64,000 nt of DNA from Paractinoplanes aksuensis (lineage in GTDB: Bacteria > Actinomycetota > Actinomycetes > Mycobacteriales > Micromonosporaceae). The notes below the pieces were generated by a model, which was given only the letters and a program-made list of their open reading frames with translations, did no database searches and had not been told where the DNA came from. How positions within the stretch are numbered: position 1 is the stretch's first letter; every line of letters starts with the position of its first letter. Below, piece by piece: positions 28,913 to 37,138 of this stretch. The stretch covers positions 1 through 64,000 of the forward strand of contig NZ_JAMYJR010000054.1 of the NCBI RefSeq assembly GCF_024137025.1, read 5' to 3'. A program made the position numbers and the translations under genes.

Positions 28913-30858
28913 AGCCCCGCCCCCGCCCCAGTCTCGCGCGCCGGATGGCCAGCGGAACAGTCGCGGTGGTGGTGCTCGCCGTGGTCGCATTCGCGAACCG
29001 CCCGGTCCTCGCGGCCGGATCCGAGGCGCTGCACAACTACTCGATCAACCGGCAGTCGTACAAGGAGAAGTTCGGCCACTGGGCCGGGCTGCCGGTGCCG
29101 TCCGGATTCAAGGTCAACGCCATTCACGCCGCCCTGCTCAGCACGGGCAAGGTGCTGATCGTGGCGGGCAGCGGCAACAACCGCGACCAGTTCGAGGCGG
29201 GCACGTTCCGGACCGTGCTCTACGACCCGCGTACGGAAAAGTTCAGTGAGGTGCCGACGCCGACCGACGTGTTCTGCGCCGGGCACAGCTTCCTGCCCAA
29301 CGGCAACCTGCTGATCGCGGGCGGCACCAAGTCGTACGAGGTGCTCGAGAAGGACGTCAAGCGGGCCGGCGGCGTCATGAAGGTCAAGAACGAGTCGCCC
29401 GACCACGGCCCGCGCGTGTTCGCCAAGGGCACCAGGTTCCGCTCGGCGGCCGGGCACGAGTACACCAGCCGGACCGCGTTCACGGTTCCGCCCGCCCGCA
29501 AGGTCGTGCATGGTCCGCACGTCGCGGTCACGGCGGGCGAGGTCGAGGTCTGGGTCGACGCCGCGCGGCCGGGCGACCAGGCCGTCGTCCGCGAGGGTGC
29601 GCAATATCGAATCACCGGTCTGACCGGCCCCGACGCCAATAACGTCTACGGCGTGGCCGACAAGATCACCCGGGAGAAGCAGGAGTACGGCGGGGACAAG
29701 ACGTCGTACGAGTTCGACCCGCGGACCGAGCGCTACCACAAGACCGGCGACCTGACCGAGCACCGCTGGTACCCGACGCTGGTCACGATGACCGACGGTG
29801 ACGTGCTCGCGGTCTCGGGTCTGGACGAGTTCGGCCGGATCATCCCGGGCCGCAACGAGGTGTACGACGCCAAGAAGCGCACCTGGTCGGCCGCGCCCCA
29901 GTTCCAGCGGTACTTCCCGACCTATCCGAGCCTGCACGGGATGGCCGACGGCCGGCTGTTCTACTCGGGCGCGAACAGCGGCTACGGCTCCGACCAGGAG
30001 GGCCGTACGCCCGGGGTCTGGAACTTGAACGGCAACCGCTTCCAGCCCGTGCCGGGGCTGCGACAGCCGGAACTCAACGAGACGGCCAGTTCGGTCATGC
30101 TGCCGCCGGTGCAGAACCAGCAGGTGATGATCTTCGGGGGCGGTGGGGTCGGTGACTCGCCCGTCTCGACCGCTCGCACCGACATCGTCGACCTGCGCGA
30201 CCGGAAGCCGGTCTATCGCCCCGGGCCCGACCTGCCCAAGCCGGCCCGCTACCTGTCGACCGTCGTGCTGCCCGACGACACTGTCTTCACCAGTGGCGGC
30301 TCGTCCGGTTACCGCGGTGGGCCGTACCGCGGGGCGAAGCAGAGCGACCTGTTCAACGCGCAGTTCTATGTGCCCTCGTCCAACTCGTTCCGCACCGCGG
30401 CCGAGTCGACGGTCGGGCGCAACTACCACTCCGAGGCGATCCTGCTGCCCGACGGCCGGGTCATCACGATGGGCAGCGATCCGCTGTACGACCGTACGGG
30501 CCGGGCCCCGGGCACGTTCGAGCAGCGCATCGAGGTCTACAGCCCGCCCTACCTGTTCCGCGGTCAGCGACCGGCCATCGCCTCGGCGCCGGGCGAGATC
30601 GCGCGCGGCGGCCTCTTCCCGGTGAACACGCCGGACGCGGCCCGGGTGGCCTCGGCCCGCCTCGTGCGGCCCAGCTCGGTCACCCACGGCACCGACACCG
30701 ACCAGCGGTCGGTCGCGCTGGGCCTGACCCGCAAGGACGGCCGGGTCGAGCTGCGCGTGCCCAAGCAGGCGGGCGTGGCCCCCTCGGGCTGGTACATGCT
30801 CTTCCTGGTCGACGACCGGGGGCTGCCGTCGGTGGCCCGCTGGGTCCGGGTCCGGTGA
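28909..30858 (+). CDS. glxA: GlxA-like copper radical oxidase (galactose oxidase fold)
   Basis: This 649-aa protein has an N-terminal signal anchor (about residues 17-36) and a kelch beta-propeller. The copper-radical set is complete: Cys123 (FCAGH) and Tyr288 (RWYPT) for the Tyr-Cys cofactor, Tyr506-His507 (NYHS) and His593 (VTHGTD) as copper ligands. A C-terminal DUF1929/Ig-like domain follows. In Streptomyces GlxA oxidises the CslA glycan during its deposition. ATGA overlap with cslA. Confidence 0.93.
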   Translation: MKPRPRPSLARRMASGTVAVVVLAVVAFANRPVLAAGSEALHNYSINRQSYKEKFGHWAGLPVPSGFKVNAIHAALLSTGKVLIVAGSGNNRDQFEAGTFRTVLYDPRTEKFSEVPTPTDVFCAGHSFLPNGNLLIAGGTKSYEVLEKDVKRAGGVMKVKNESPDHGPRVFAKGTRFRSAAGHEYTSRTAFTVPPARKVVHGPHVAVTAGEVEVWVDAARPGDQAVVREGAQYRITGLTGPDANNVYGVADKITREKQEYGGDKTSYEFDPRTERYHKTGDLTEHRWYPTLVTMTDGDVLAVSGLDEFGRIIPGRNEVYDAKKRTWSAAPQFQRYFPTYPSLHGMADGRLFYSGANSGYGSDQEGRTPGVWNLNGNRFQPVPGLRQPELNETASSVMLPPVQNQQVMIFGGGGVGDSPVSTARTDIVDLRDRKPVYRPGPDLPKPARYLSTVVLPDDTVFTSGGSSGYRGGPYRGAKQSDLFNAQFYVPSSNSFRTAAESTVGRNYHSEAILLPDGRVITMGSDPLYDRTGRAPGTFEQRIEVYSPPYLFRGQRPAIASAPGEIARGGLFPVNTPDAARVASARLVRPSSVTHGTDTDQRSVALGLTRKDGRVELRVPKQAGVAPSGWYMLFLVDDRGLPSVARWVRVR

Positions 30859-31862
30859 TGGCCCGTCGCGTCCGGCTGTCTCTGATCGTCTCGGCCGCGC
30901 TGGTCGGCCTGGGCACCGTCGCCGTCGCCGCCGGGGCCCGCGAGCGCGACCCCGAGCTGCTGACCCCGTCCCCGCCCCGGGCGGTCAGTCCGCACCTGTA
31001 CGTGGACCCGTCGGGGGCGGCGGTGGCGGCGGCGCGCGCCCTGGAGCGGGCGGGCAAGCGGTCGGAGGCGACGATCATCCGCCGCATCGCCGATCAGCCG
31101 GCCGCGGTCTGGTTCACCGACGCCGCGCCGGGCTACGCCGACCGGGCGCGCCGGTTGGCCGCGGCGGGCACGGCGGCTCGGCGGATGCCGGTCATGGCGC
31201 TCTACTTCATTCCGTACCGGGACTGCTCGGGGCACTCGGCCGGTGGAGCGGCCGACGCGGCGGCGTACCGGAGATGGGTGAGCGCGCTGGCCGGGGCCCT
31301 GCGCGGTCACCGGGCCATCGTCGTGCTCGAACCCGACGCGGTGGCCCAGGCCGTGCGCGGGTGCCTCACCCCGGCCCGCCGCACCGAGCGCCTGGCCCTG
31401 CTGCGGTACGCCATCGCGACCCTGCGGACGGCGCCCGGGGTGCGCGTCTATCTGGACGCGGGCAACCCGACCTGGATCCCGGCCGCCGAGATCGGGCCCG
31501 CGCTGCGGACGGCCGGGGTCGGCGCGGCGGCCGGGTTCGCGCTCAACGTGGCCAACTTCGAGACCACGGGGGACAACGTGCGGTACGGCCTGGCCGTCTC
31601 GCGGACCGTCGGCGGCAAGCACTTCGTGGTCGACACCAGCCGCAACGGCCGCGGGCCGGCCCAGCGCGGGGCCGGTGACCGGCACTGGTGCAACCCGCCC
31701 GGGCGCAAGCTGGGGCCGGTGCCGACGCTGTCGACGGGGTTCTCACTGGTCGACGCGTACTTGTGGGTGAAACGTCCCGGAGAGTCCGATGGCGCCTGCG
31801 CCCCGGGGCACCCGGCCGCGGGCCGATGGTTCCCGGCGTATGCCCTGGGGTTAGCGCGTTGA
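30855..31862 (+). CDS. GH6 family endoglucanase (CslZ-like)
   Basis: This 335-aa protein has an N-terminal signal anchor (about residues 8-28) and a GH6 domain with IPYRDCSGHSAGG, the general-acid Asp161 in VLEPDA, NPTWIPAA and the late WVKRPGESDG motif. It should trim the beta-1,4-glucan made by CslA. The GTG/ATG start overlaps the glxA stop. Codon 333, three codons before the end, is TTA, the only in-frame TTA I saw by eye in a confident gene here. Confidence 0.9.
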   Translation: MMARRVRLSLIVSAALVGLGTVAVAAGARERDPELLTPSPPRAVSPHLYVDPSGAAVAAARALERAGKRSEATIIRRIADQPAAVWFTDAAPGYADRARRLAAAGTAARRMPVMALYFIPYRDCSGHSAGGAADAAAYRRWVSALAGALRGHRAIVVLEPDAVAQAVRGCLTPARRTERLALLRYAIATLRTAPGVRVYLDAGNPTWIPAAEIGPALRTAGVGAAAGFALNVANFETTGDNVRYGLAVSRTVGGKHFVVDTSRNGRGPAQRGAGDRHWCNPPGRKLGPVPTLSTGFSLVDAYLWVKRPGESDGACAPGHPAAGRWFPAYALGLAR

Positions 31863-31890
31863 GTGCGGTGGGTGAGACTTAACTCAAATC

Positions 31891-31926
31891 CCCCCTCGAT
31901 GGGGGTCCGCCGATACGATCGGCGGA
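31891..31926. promoter_or_regulatory. two hairpins between the cslA operon and ppc
   Basis: CCCCC-TCGAT-GGGGG (31891-31905) is followed at once by a perfect 9-bp inverted repeat (31906-31914 and 31918-31926, 3-nt loop). Neither has a T-run, so they may end the upstream operon or act as an operator for ppc, 51 bp downstream. Confidence 0.5.
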
Positions 31927-31977
31927 GTCGGGACAGCGCTGTCCTGGAGCACCTTTGAGGCGAAGGAGCGCCCCCCG

Positions 31978-34818
31978 ATGACTGACCAGCATGGCCAGCT
32001 CGACCCCGACGGCCCATCCAACCACCCCGCCGCCGCCCTGAGCCTGACTGAAGACCATCCTGATGCAGCTCTCCGCGCCGATATCCGGCGAATCGGAACG
32101 CTGCTCGGGCAGACGCTGGCCCGCCAGGAAGGCCGCCCCCTCCTCGACCTGGTCGAGGAGATCCGCGCCCTGGTCCGGCAGGATCCCCAGGCCGCGGCCG
32201 ACCGCCTGGCCGCCATGGACGTCACGACCGGCACCAAGCTGGCCCGCGCGTTCTCCACCTATTTCCAGCTGGCCAACATCACCGAGCAGGTGCACCGCTC
32301 GCGTGACCTGCGCCGGCGCCGGGCCCACGACGGCGGCTGGCTCGACCAGGCGGCCAAGCGGATCGCCGAGCGGGGGGTGCCGGCCGACGAGATCGCCGCC
32401 GCCGCCCGCCGCCTCGCCGTCCGCCCGGTCTTCACGGCCCACCCGACCGAGGCCTCCCGCCGCTCGATCCTGTCGAAGCTGCGCCAGCTGGCCGACGCGC
32501 TCGACGCCGAGGCCGCGGCCGCCGTGCTCTACGGGCAGACCGACACCACCGCCTCGACGCGCAAGTTCGCCGAGCTCATCGACCTGCTGTGGCAGACCGA
32601 CGAACTGCGGCTGGACCGGCCGGAACCGACCGACGAGGCCCGCAACGCCGTCTATTACCTGCGTGACCTGTACGCCGAGGCCGCCCCGCAGGTGCTGGCC
32701 GACCTGGCCGAGACGCTGCGCCAGCTCGGGGTCGAGACGGCGCCGACGGCCCGGCCGCTGACCTTCGGGTCGTGGATCGGCGGCGACCGCGACGGCAACC
32801 CGTTCGTCACGCCCGCCGTCACCCGCGACGTGCTGATGATCCAGCACGAGCACGGCATCCAGGCCACCGAGGCCGCGATGGACCAGCTGATCGACATGCT
32901 GTCGGTGTCGCGGCGGCTGCGTGGGGTCTCGCTCGACCTGTCGGCCTCGCTGGCCAAAGACCTGGACAGCCTGCCCGAGGTGGCGCCCCGGTTCCGCCGG
33001 ACCAACGCCGAGGAGCCCTACCGGCTCAAGGTGCGGGCGATCAAGGCGAAGCTGGCCAACACCCGCTCCCGGCTGCGCAACGGCACCGCGCACGTGCCCG
33101 GCCGCGACTACCTGGGCAGCGACGAGCTGATCAGCGACCTCGAGCTGATCCGGGCCTCGCTGGCCCGCAACTCGGGGCAGCTCACGGCCGTCGGCGTGGT
33201 GGCCACGGCCATCCGTACGGTGTCGGCCTTCGGTCTGCAGCTGGCCACGCTGGACGTCCGCGAGCACGCCGAGAAGCACCACGAGGTGCTGCAGCAGATG
33301 TACACGCAGGTCGGCGAGGTGGACGACTACGCCACGCTCGACCGGGCCGACCGCACCAAGCTGCTGGCCACCGAGCTGACCGGGCGGCGCCCGCTGAGCA
33401 GCGCCGACACCCCGCTCACGGACTCGGCCCGCAAGACGTTCGACGTGTTCAACACGATCCGCGACGTGCAGGACCGCTTCGGCGCCGACGTCATCGAGAC
33501 CTACATCATCTCGATGACCCTGGGTGTCGACGACGTGCTGGCGGCGGCCGTGCTGGCCCGCGAGGCCGGCCTGGTCGACATCCACACCGGCCGGGCCCGG
33601 GTCAACATCGTGCCCCTGCTCGAGACGCCGGCCGAGCTCGACGCGGGCGGTGACCTGCTCGACGAGATGCTGTCGCTGCCGGCCTACCGCGAGATCGTGC
33701 GAGCCCGAGGTGACGTGCAAGAGGTGATGCTGGGCTACTCCGACTCCAACAAGGAGGGCGGCATCACCACCAGCCAGTGGGGCATCCACAAGGCGCAGCG
33801 CTCGCTGCGTGACGTGGCGGCCCGGCACGGCGTACGGCTGCGGCTCTTCCACGGCCGCGGCGGCACCGTCGGCCGAGGTGGCGGCCCCACCCACGAGGCG
33901 ATCCTGGCCCAGCCCTACGGCACGCTGGACGGCGCGATCAAGGTGACCGAGCAGGGCGAGGTCATCAGCGACAAGTACACGCTGCCCGCCCTGGCCCGCG
34001 AGAACCTGGAGCTCACGGTGGCCGCGGTGCTGCAGGCGACGCTGCTGCACACCTCGCCCTCGGTCGACCTGGAACGGCTGGCCCGCTGGGACGACACGAT
34101 GGACGCGGCGTCGGACGCGGCGTTCACGGCCTACCGCTCGCTGGTCGAGAACCCGGACCTGCCCGCGTACTTCTGGGCGGCCACCCCGACCGAACTGCTG
34201 GGCGCGCTCAACATCGGCTCGCGGCCGGCCAAGCGGCCCAACGCGGACGCCGGCCTGGGCGGGCTGCGGGCGATCCCGTGGGTGTTCGGCTGGACCCAGA
34301 CCCGGCAGATCGTGCCCGGCTGGTTCGGCGTCGGCACCGGCCTCAAGGCGGCCCGCGAGGCCGGCCACACCGAGACCCTGCAAGAGATGTACGGCAACTG
34401 GCAGTTCTTCCAGACGTTCGTGTCCAACGTCGAGATGATGCTGACCAAGACCGACCTGACCATCGCCCGGCGCTACGTCGAGACGCTGGTGCCCGAGCAC
34501 CTGCGCCCGATCTTCGCCACGATCGAGGCCGAGTACGAGCTGACCGTGCGCGAGATCCTGGCCATCACCGGCGAGGCCTCGCTGCTCGAGAACCAGCCCG
34601 AGCTCAAGCGCACGTTGGACGTGCGCGACACGTACCTCGAGCCGCTGCACCACCTGCAGGTGGCGCTGCTGCGGCAGTACCGCGAGGCGGGCGAGGCCGA
34701 CCGGCAGACCGTGGTCGCGCCCGGGTCGCGGCGGGTGCCGTCCGACTCGACGGCGCTCGAGCGGGCCCTGCTGACCTCGGTCAACGGCATCGCGGCGGGG
34801 ATGCGCAACACCGGCTGA
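31978..34818 (+). CDS. ppc: phosphoenolpyruvate carboxylase
   Basis: This 946-aa enzyme carboxylates PEP to oxaloacetate to refill the TCA cycle. It has the catalytic His in FTAHPTEASRRSI, GGDRDGNPFVT, the MLGYSDSNKEGG block and FHGRGGTVGRGGGP with the catalytic Arg/Gly loop. The C-terminus ends MRNTG, as in the family. AAGGAG precedes ATG 31978 by 9 nt. It is a single-gene unit followed by a strong terminator. Confidence 0.98.
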   Translation: MTDQHGQLDPDGPSNHPAAALSLTEDHPDAALRADIRRIGTLLGQTLARQEGRPLLDLVEEIRALVRQDPQAAADRLAAMDVTTGTKLARAFSTYFQLANITEQVHRSRDLRRRRAHDGGWLDQAAKRIAERGVPADEIAAAARRLAVRPVFTAHPTEASRRSILSKLRQLADALDAEAAAAVLYGQTDTTASTRKFAELIDLLWQTDELRLDRPEPTDEARNAVYYLRDLYAEAAPQVLADLAETLRQLGVETAPTARPLTFGSWIGGDRDGNPFVTPAVTRDVLMIQHEHGIQATEAAMDQLIDMLSVSRRLRGVSLDLSASLAKDLDSLPEVAPRFRRTNAEEPYRLKVRAIKAKLANTRSRLRNGTAHVPGRDYLGSDELISDLELIRASLARNSGQLTAVGVVATAIRTVSAFGLQLATLDVREHAEKHHEVLQQMYTQVGEVDDYATLDRADRTKLLATELTGRRPLSSADTPLTDSARKTFDVFNTIRDVQDRFGADVIETYIISMTLGVDDVLAAAVLAREAGLVDIHTGRARVNIVPLLETPAELDAGGDLLDEMLSLPAYREIVRARGDVQEVMLGYSDSNKEGGITTSQWGIHKAQRSLRDVAARHGVRLRLFHGRGGTVGRGGGPTHEAILAQPYGTLDGAIKVTEQGEVISDKYTLPALARENLELTVAAVLQATLLHTSPSVDLERLARWDDTMDAASDAAFTAYRSLVENPDLPAYFWAATPTELLGALNIGSRPAKRPNADAGLGGLRAIPWVFGWTQTRQIVPGWFGVGTGLKAAREAGHTETLQEMYGNWQFFQTFVSNVEMMLTKTDLTIARRYVETLVPEHLRPIFATIEAEYELTVREILAITGEASLLENQPELKRTLDVRDTYLEPLHHLQVALLRQYREAGEADRQTVVAPGSRRVPSDSTALERALLTSVNGIAAGMRNTG

Positions 34819-34833
34819 TTTGCCGGATTTTGG

Positions 34834-34862
34834 ACGGGCCCGGGATCTGATCCCGGGCCCGT
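34834..34862 (+). terminator. intrinsic terminator of ppc
   Basis: Perfect 13-bp arms (34834-34846 and 34850-34862) with a 3-nt loop are followed by TCCTGTTT. They sit 15 nt after the ppc stop. Confidence 0.9.
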
Positions 34863-34903
34863 TCCTGTTTGCGGAGCCATCGAGGGGCGGCTATGGTGCG
34901 TCG

Positions 34904-34917
34904 TGGGAGCGCTCCCA
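34904..34917. promoter_or_regulatory. CebR-type operator
   Basis: TGGGAGCGCTCCCA is a perfect palindrome identical to the CebR box of Streptomyces. There the LacI-type repressor CebR is released by cellobiose or cellotriose. It lies 36 bp before the start of a secreted endoglucanase, where such a site is expected. Confidence 0.9.
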
Positions 34918-34953
34918 AACCCCCGTCCCTTCCCCGATGGAGCCCCGATCCCC

Positions 34954-36288
34954 ATGCGCAGATGGAGACTTGCCGCCGGCGTCGCAGTCGCGGTCGCCGC
35001 CGCCACGGCCGTCACGGTCACCGCCCTGCCCGCCGGCGCCGAGACCACCGCCTTCACCGTGACCAGCTCGTGGAGCACCGGTTACCAGGGCCAGGTCGAG
35101 GTCCGGAACAACACGTCGTCCCCGATCAGCACCTGGCGGGTGCAGCTGTCCCTGCCCGCCGGCACCACGATCGTCAACTCGTGGAACGCCACCCAGTCGG
35201 CCTCGGGCCAGAACTACACGTTCACGCCCGCGGGCTGGAACGCCACGCTGGCCGCGGGCGCGTCGACCTCGTTCGGCTTCATCGCCAACGGCACCGGGCG
35301 GCCGACCTTCTCGACCACGCCGACCACTCCTCCCACCACGCCGCCCACCACCACTCCCCCGCCGACCGGCACCACGCCGGTCGCGCAGAACGGGCAGTTG
35401 CGGGTGTGCGGCGTGAAGCTGTGCAACGCGGCCGGGCGGCCGGTGCAGCTGCAGGGCATGAGCACGCACGGCCTGCAGTGGTTCGCCGACTGCTACAACG
35501 ACGCCTCGATCGACGCGCTGGCCGACGACTGGAAGGCCGACCTGCTGCGGGTCTCGATGTACGTGCAGGAGGGTGGCTACGAGACCAACCCGGCCGGCTT
35601 CACCGCGCAGGTCAACAACCTGGTCGAACAGGCCACCCAGCGCGGGCTGTACTCCATCATCGACTTCCACACGCTGACCCCCGGTGACCCGAACTACAAC
35701 CTGGCCCGGGCCAAGACGTTCTTCAACGAGGTGTCGGCCCGCCACGCGGCCAAGAACAACGTCATCTACGAGATCGCCAACGAGCCCAACGGCGTCAGCT
35801 GGGCCGGCATCAAGAGCTACGCCGAGCAGGTCATCCCCGTGATCCGGGCCAACGACCCGGACGCCGTGGTCATCGTCGGCTCCCGCGGCTGGTCGTCGCT
35901 GGGCGTCTCCGAGGGCGCGAGCTCCAGTGAAATCACCGCCAACCCGGTCAACGCGTCCAACATCATGTACGCGTTCCACTTCTACGCCGCTTCGCACAAG
36001 GACAACTACCGCGCCGAGGTGGAACGGGCGGCGGCTTCGCTCCCGCTGTTCGTCACCGAGTTCGGCACGGTGACCTACACCGGCGGCGGCCAGGTCGACC
36101 TGGCCAGCACGGCGGCCTGGCTCGACCTGCTCGACCGCCTGCAGATCGGTTACGCCAACTGGACGTACTCCGACGCCGACGAGAGCAGCGCGGCCTTCCG
36201 GCCGGGCACGTGCGGCGGCCCGACCTACGCCGGCACCTCGGTCCTGACCGAGTCCGGCACCTTCATGCGCAACCGGATCCGCGCCTAG
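34954..36288 (+). CDS. secreted CBM2-GH5 endoglucanase
   Basis: This 444-aa secreted cellulase has a signal peptide (residues 1-29), an N-terminal CBM2 cellulose-binding domain (SSWSTGYQGQVEVRNNTSSP..., about 30-125), a Thr/Pro linker and a GH5 domain. The acid/base is Glu277 (ANEPNG) and the nucleophile Glu369 (TEFG). It hydrolyses internal beta-1,4 bonds of cellulose outside the cell. ATG 34954 gives the clean signal peptide. It is controlled by the CebR palindrome upstream. Confidence 0.95.
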   Translation: MRRWRLAAGVAVAVAAATAVTVTALPAGAETTAFTVTSSWSTGYQGQVEVRNNTSSPISTWRVQLSLPAGTTIVNSWNATQSASGQNYTFTPAGWNATLAAGASTSFGFIANGTGRPTFSTTPTTPPTTPPTTTPPPTGTTPVAQNGQLRVCGVKLCNAAGRPVQLQGMSTHGLQWFADCYNDASIDALADDWKADLLRVSMYVQEGGYETNPAGFTAQVNNLVEQATQRGLYSIIDFHTLTPGDPNYNLARAKTFFNEVSARHAAKNNVIYEIANEPNGVSWAGIKSYAEQVIPVIRANDPDAVVIVGSRGWSSLGVSEGASSSEITANPVNASNIMYAFHFYAASHKDNYRAEVERAAASLPLFVTEFGTVTYTGGGQVDLASTAAWLDLLDRLQIGYANWTYSDADESSAAFRPGTCGGPTYAGTSVLTESGTFMRNRIRA

Positions 36289-36291
36289 GCG

Positions 36292-37089
36292 CTAAATACC
36301 CACGCGTGCCCCGGGCTTCCCACCAGGCCCGGGGTGCGCGTGTTCGCGCATCAGCTTCTCGCCGATGACCAGGGACGGGCGGGCCCAGGCGGCCCGCAGG
36401 GCGTCCAGGTCGGGGGACTCGGTCAGGAACCAGCCCGAATAGAACGTGCCGGTCGGCCACTCCCGCACCTGGGACAGCCGGGCCACCTGGTTGAGCCGGG
36501 CGCCCAGACCGAGCCGCCGCGACACGTACACGTCGGTGCCGATCGGGCGGCCGGCGGCGAGCGCGGCCGGTGTCGGCGTCGAACCCTCGGAGTGCAGGAC
36601 GGCGTACGCCGGGTCGAGGGCCGCGCAGCAGGCCTCGAAGTAGCGCAGCACGGCCTCCTCGCGCACCTCGGCCGCGGCCCGCTCGCGCTCGTCCCACAGC
36701 GAGCGCGGCAGGGCGAACGCCCCGGCCTCGACCGTCACGTCGACCGGGTGCCGCTCGGCGGGAAGCTCCTTACCGGGCGTCGCCTCGAACGACACGGCCG
36801 CCTGGCCCACCCCGGGCAGGGCCATGGCCACCCGGTACGCGCACCCGTCGCGCAGCCCGCGGCGGACATCCCGGACCGACCGTCCCCCGACGTACGAGAT
36901 GCCCGGCGCCTCCGGCACCCGCGAGAACGCCAGCCCGGCCGCCCCGAAGAACATCGACCCGCTGTACGTCCCGCCGCACTGCTCCAGAACGTCACCGACG
37001 GCGGCCAGGGCAGGCTCTTCCAGCTCCCGCCCCGGCCACAGCCCGAACGACAGGAAGACCCCGCCCGGCCACATAGACGATTGCCTCAT
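36292..37089 (-). CDS. unrecognised cytosolic protein
   Basis: This 265-aa soluble protein has no signal peptide or membrane segment. Visible features are WPGGVFLSFGLWPGRELEEPALA at the start and RSLWDERERAAAEVREEAVLRYFEACCAALDP in the middle, with Trp/Tyr-rich YSGWFLTESPDLDAL later. I do not recognise a family. It is convergent with the endoglucanase (stops 3 bp apart) and its 3' end overlaps a GC-rich hairpin. The start at ATG 37089 has only a weak ribosome-binding site. Confidence 0.7.
   Translation of the reverse strand: MRQSSMWPGGVFLSFGLWPGRELEEPALAAVGDVLEQCGGTYSGSMFFGAAGLAFSRVPEAPGISYVGGRSVRDVRRGLRDGCAYRVAMALPGVGQAAVSFEATPGKELPAERHPVDVTVEAGAFALPRSLWDERERAAAEVREEAVLRYFEACCAALDPAYAVLHSEGSTPTPAALAAGRPIGTDVYVSRRLGLGARLNQVARLSQVREWPTGTFYSGWFLTESPDLDALRAAWARPSLVIGEKLMREHAHPGPGGKPGARVGI
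36302..36341. terminator. bidirectional hairpin at the endoglucanase 3' end
   Basis: Fifteen-base arms (36302-36316 and 36327-36341) with two mismatches and a 10-nt loop lie within the last codons of the minus-strand gene and just after the endoglucanase stop. They could end transcription from both sides. Confidence 0.55.
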
Positions 37090-37138
37090 GCCTGTGGAAC
37101 GCGCCGACCACCATCCAGGGTGCGGCCATCGCCAGTCA

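Noticed and set aside
28633..30687. 684-codon frame opposite glxA
   Set aside because: Antisense shadow; glxA has complete copper-oxidase residues and coupling to cslA.
31879..34653. 924-codon frame opposite ppc
   Set aside because: Antisense shadow of ppc with biased composition and no start signals.
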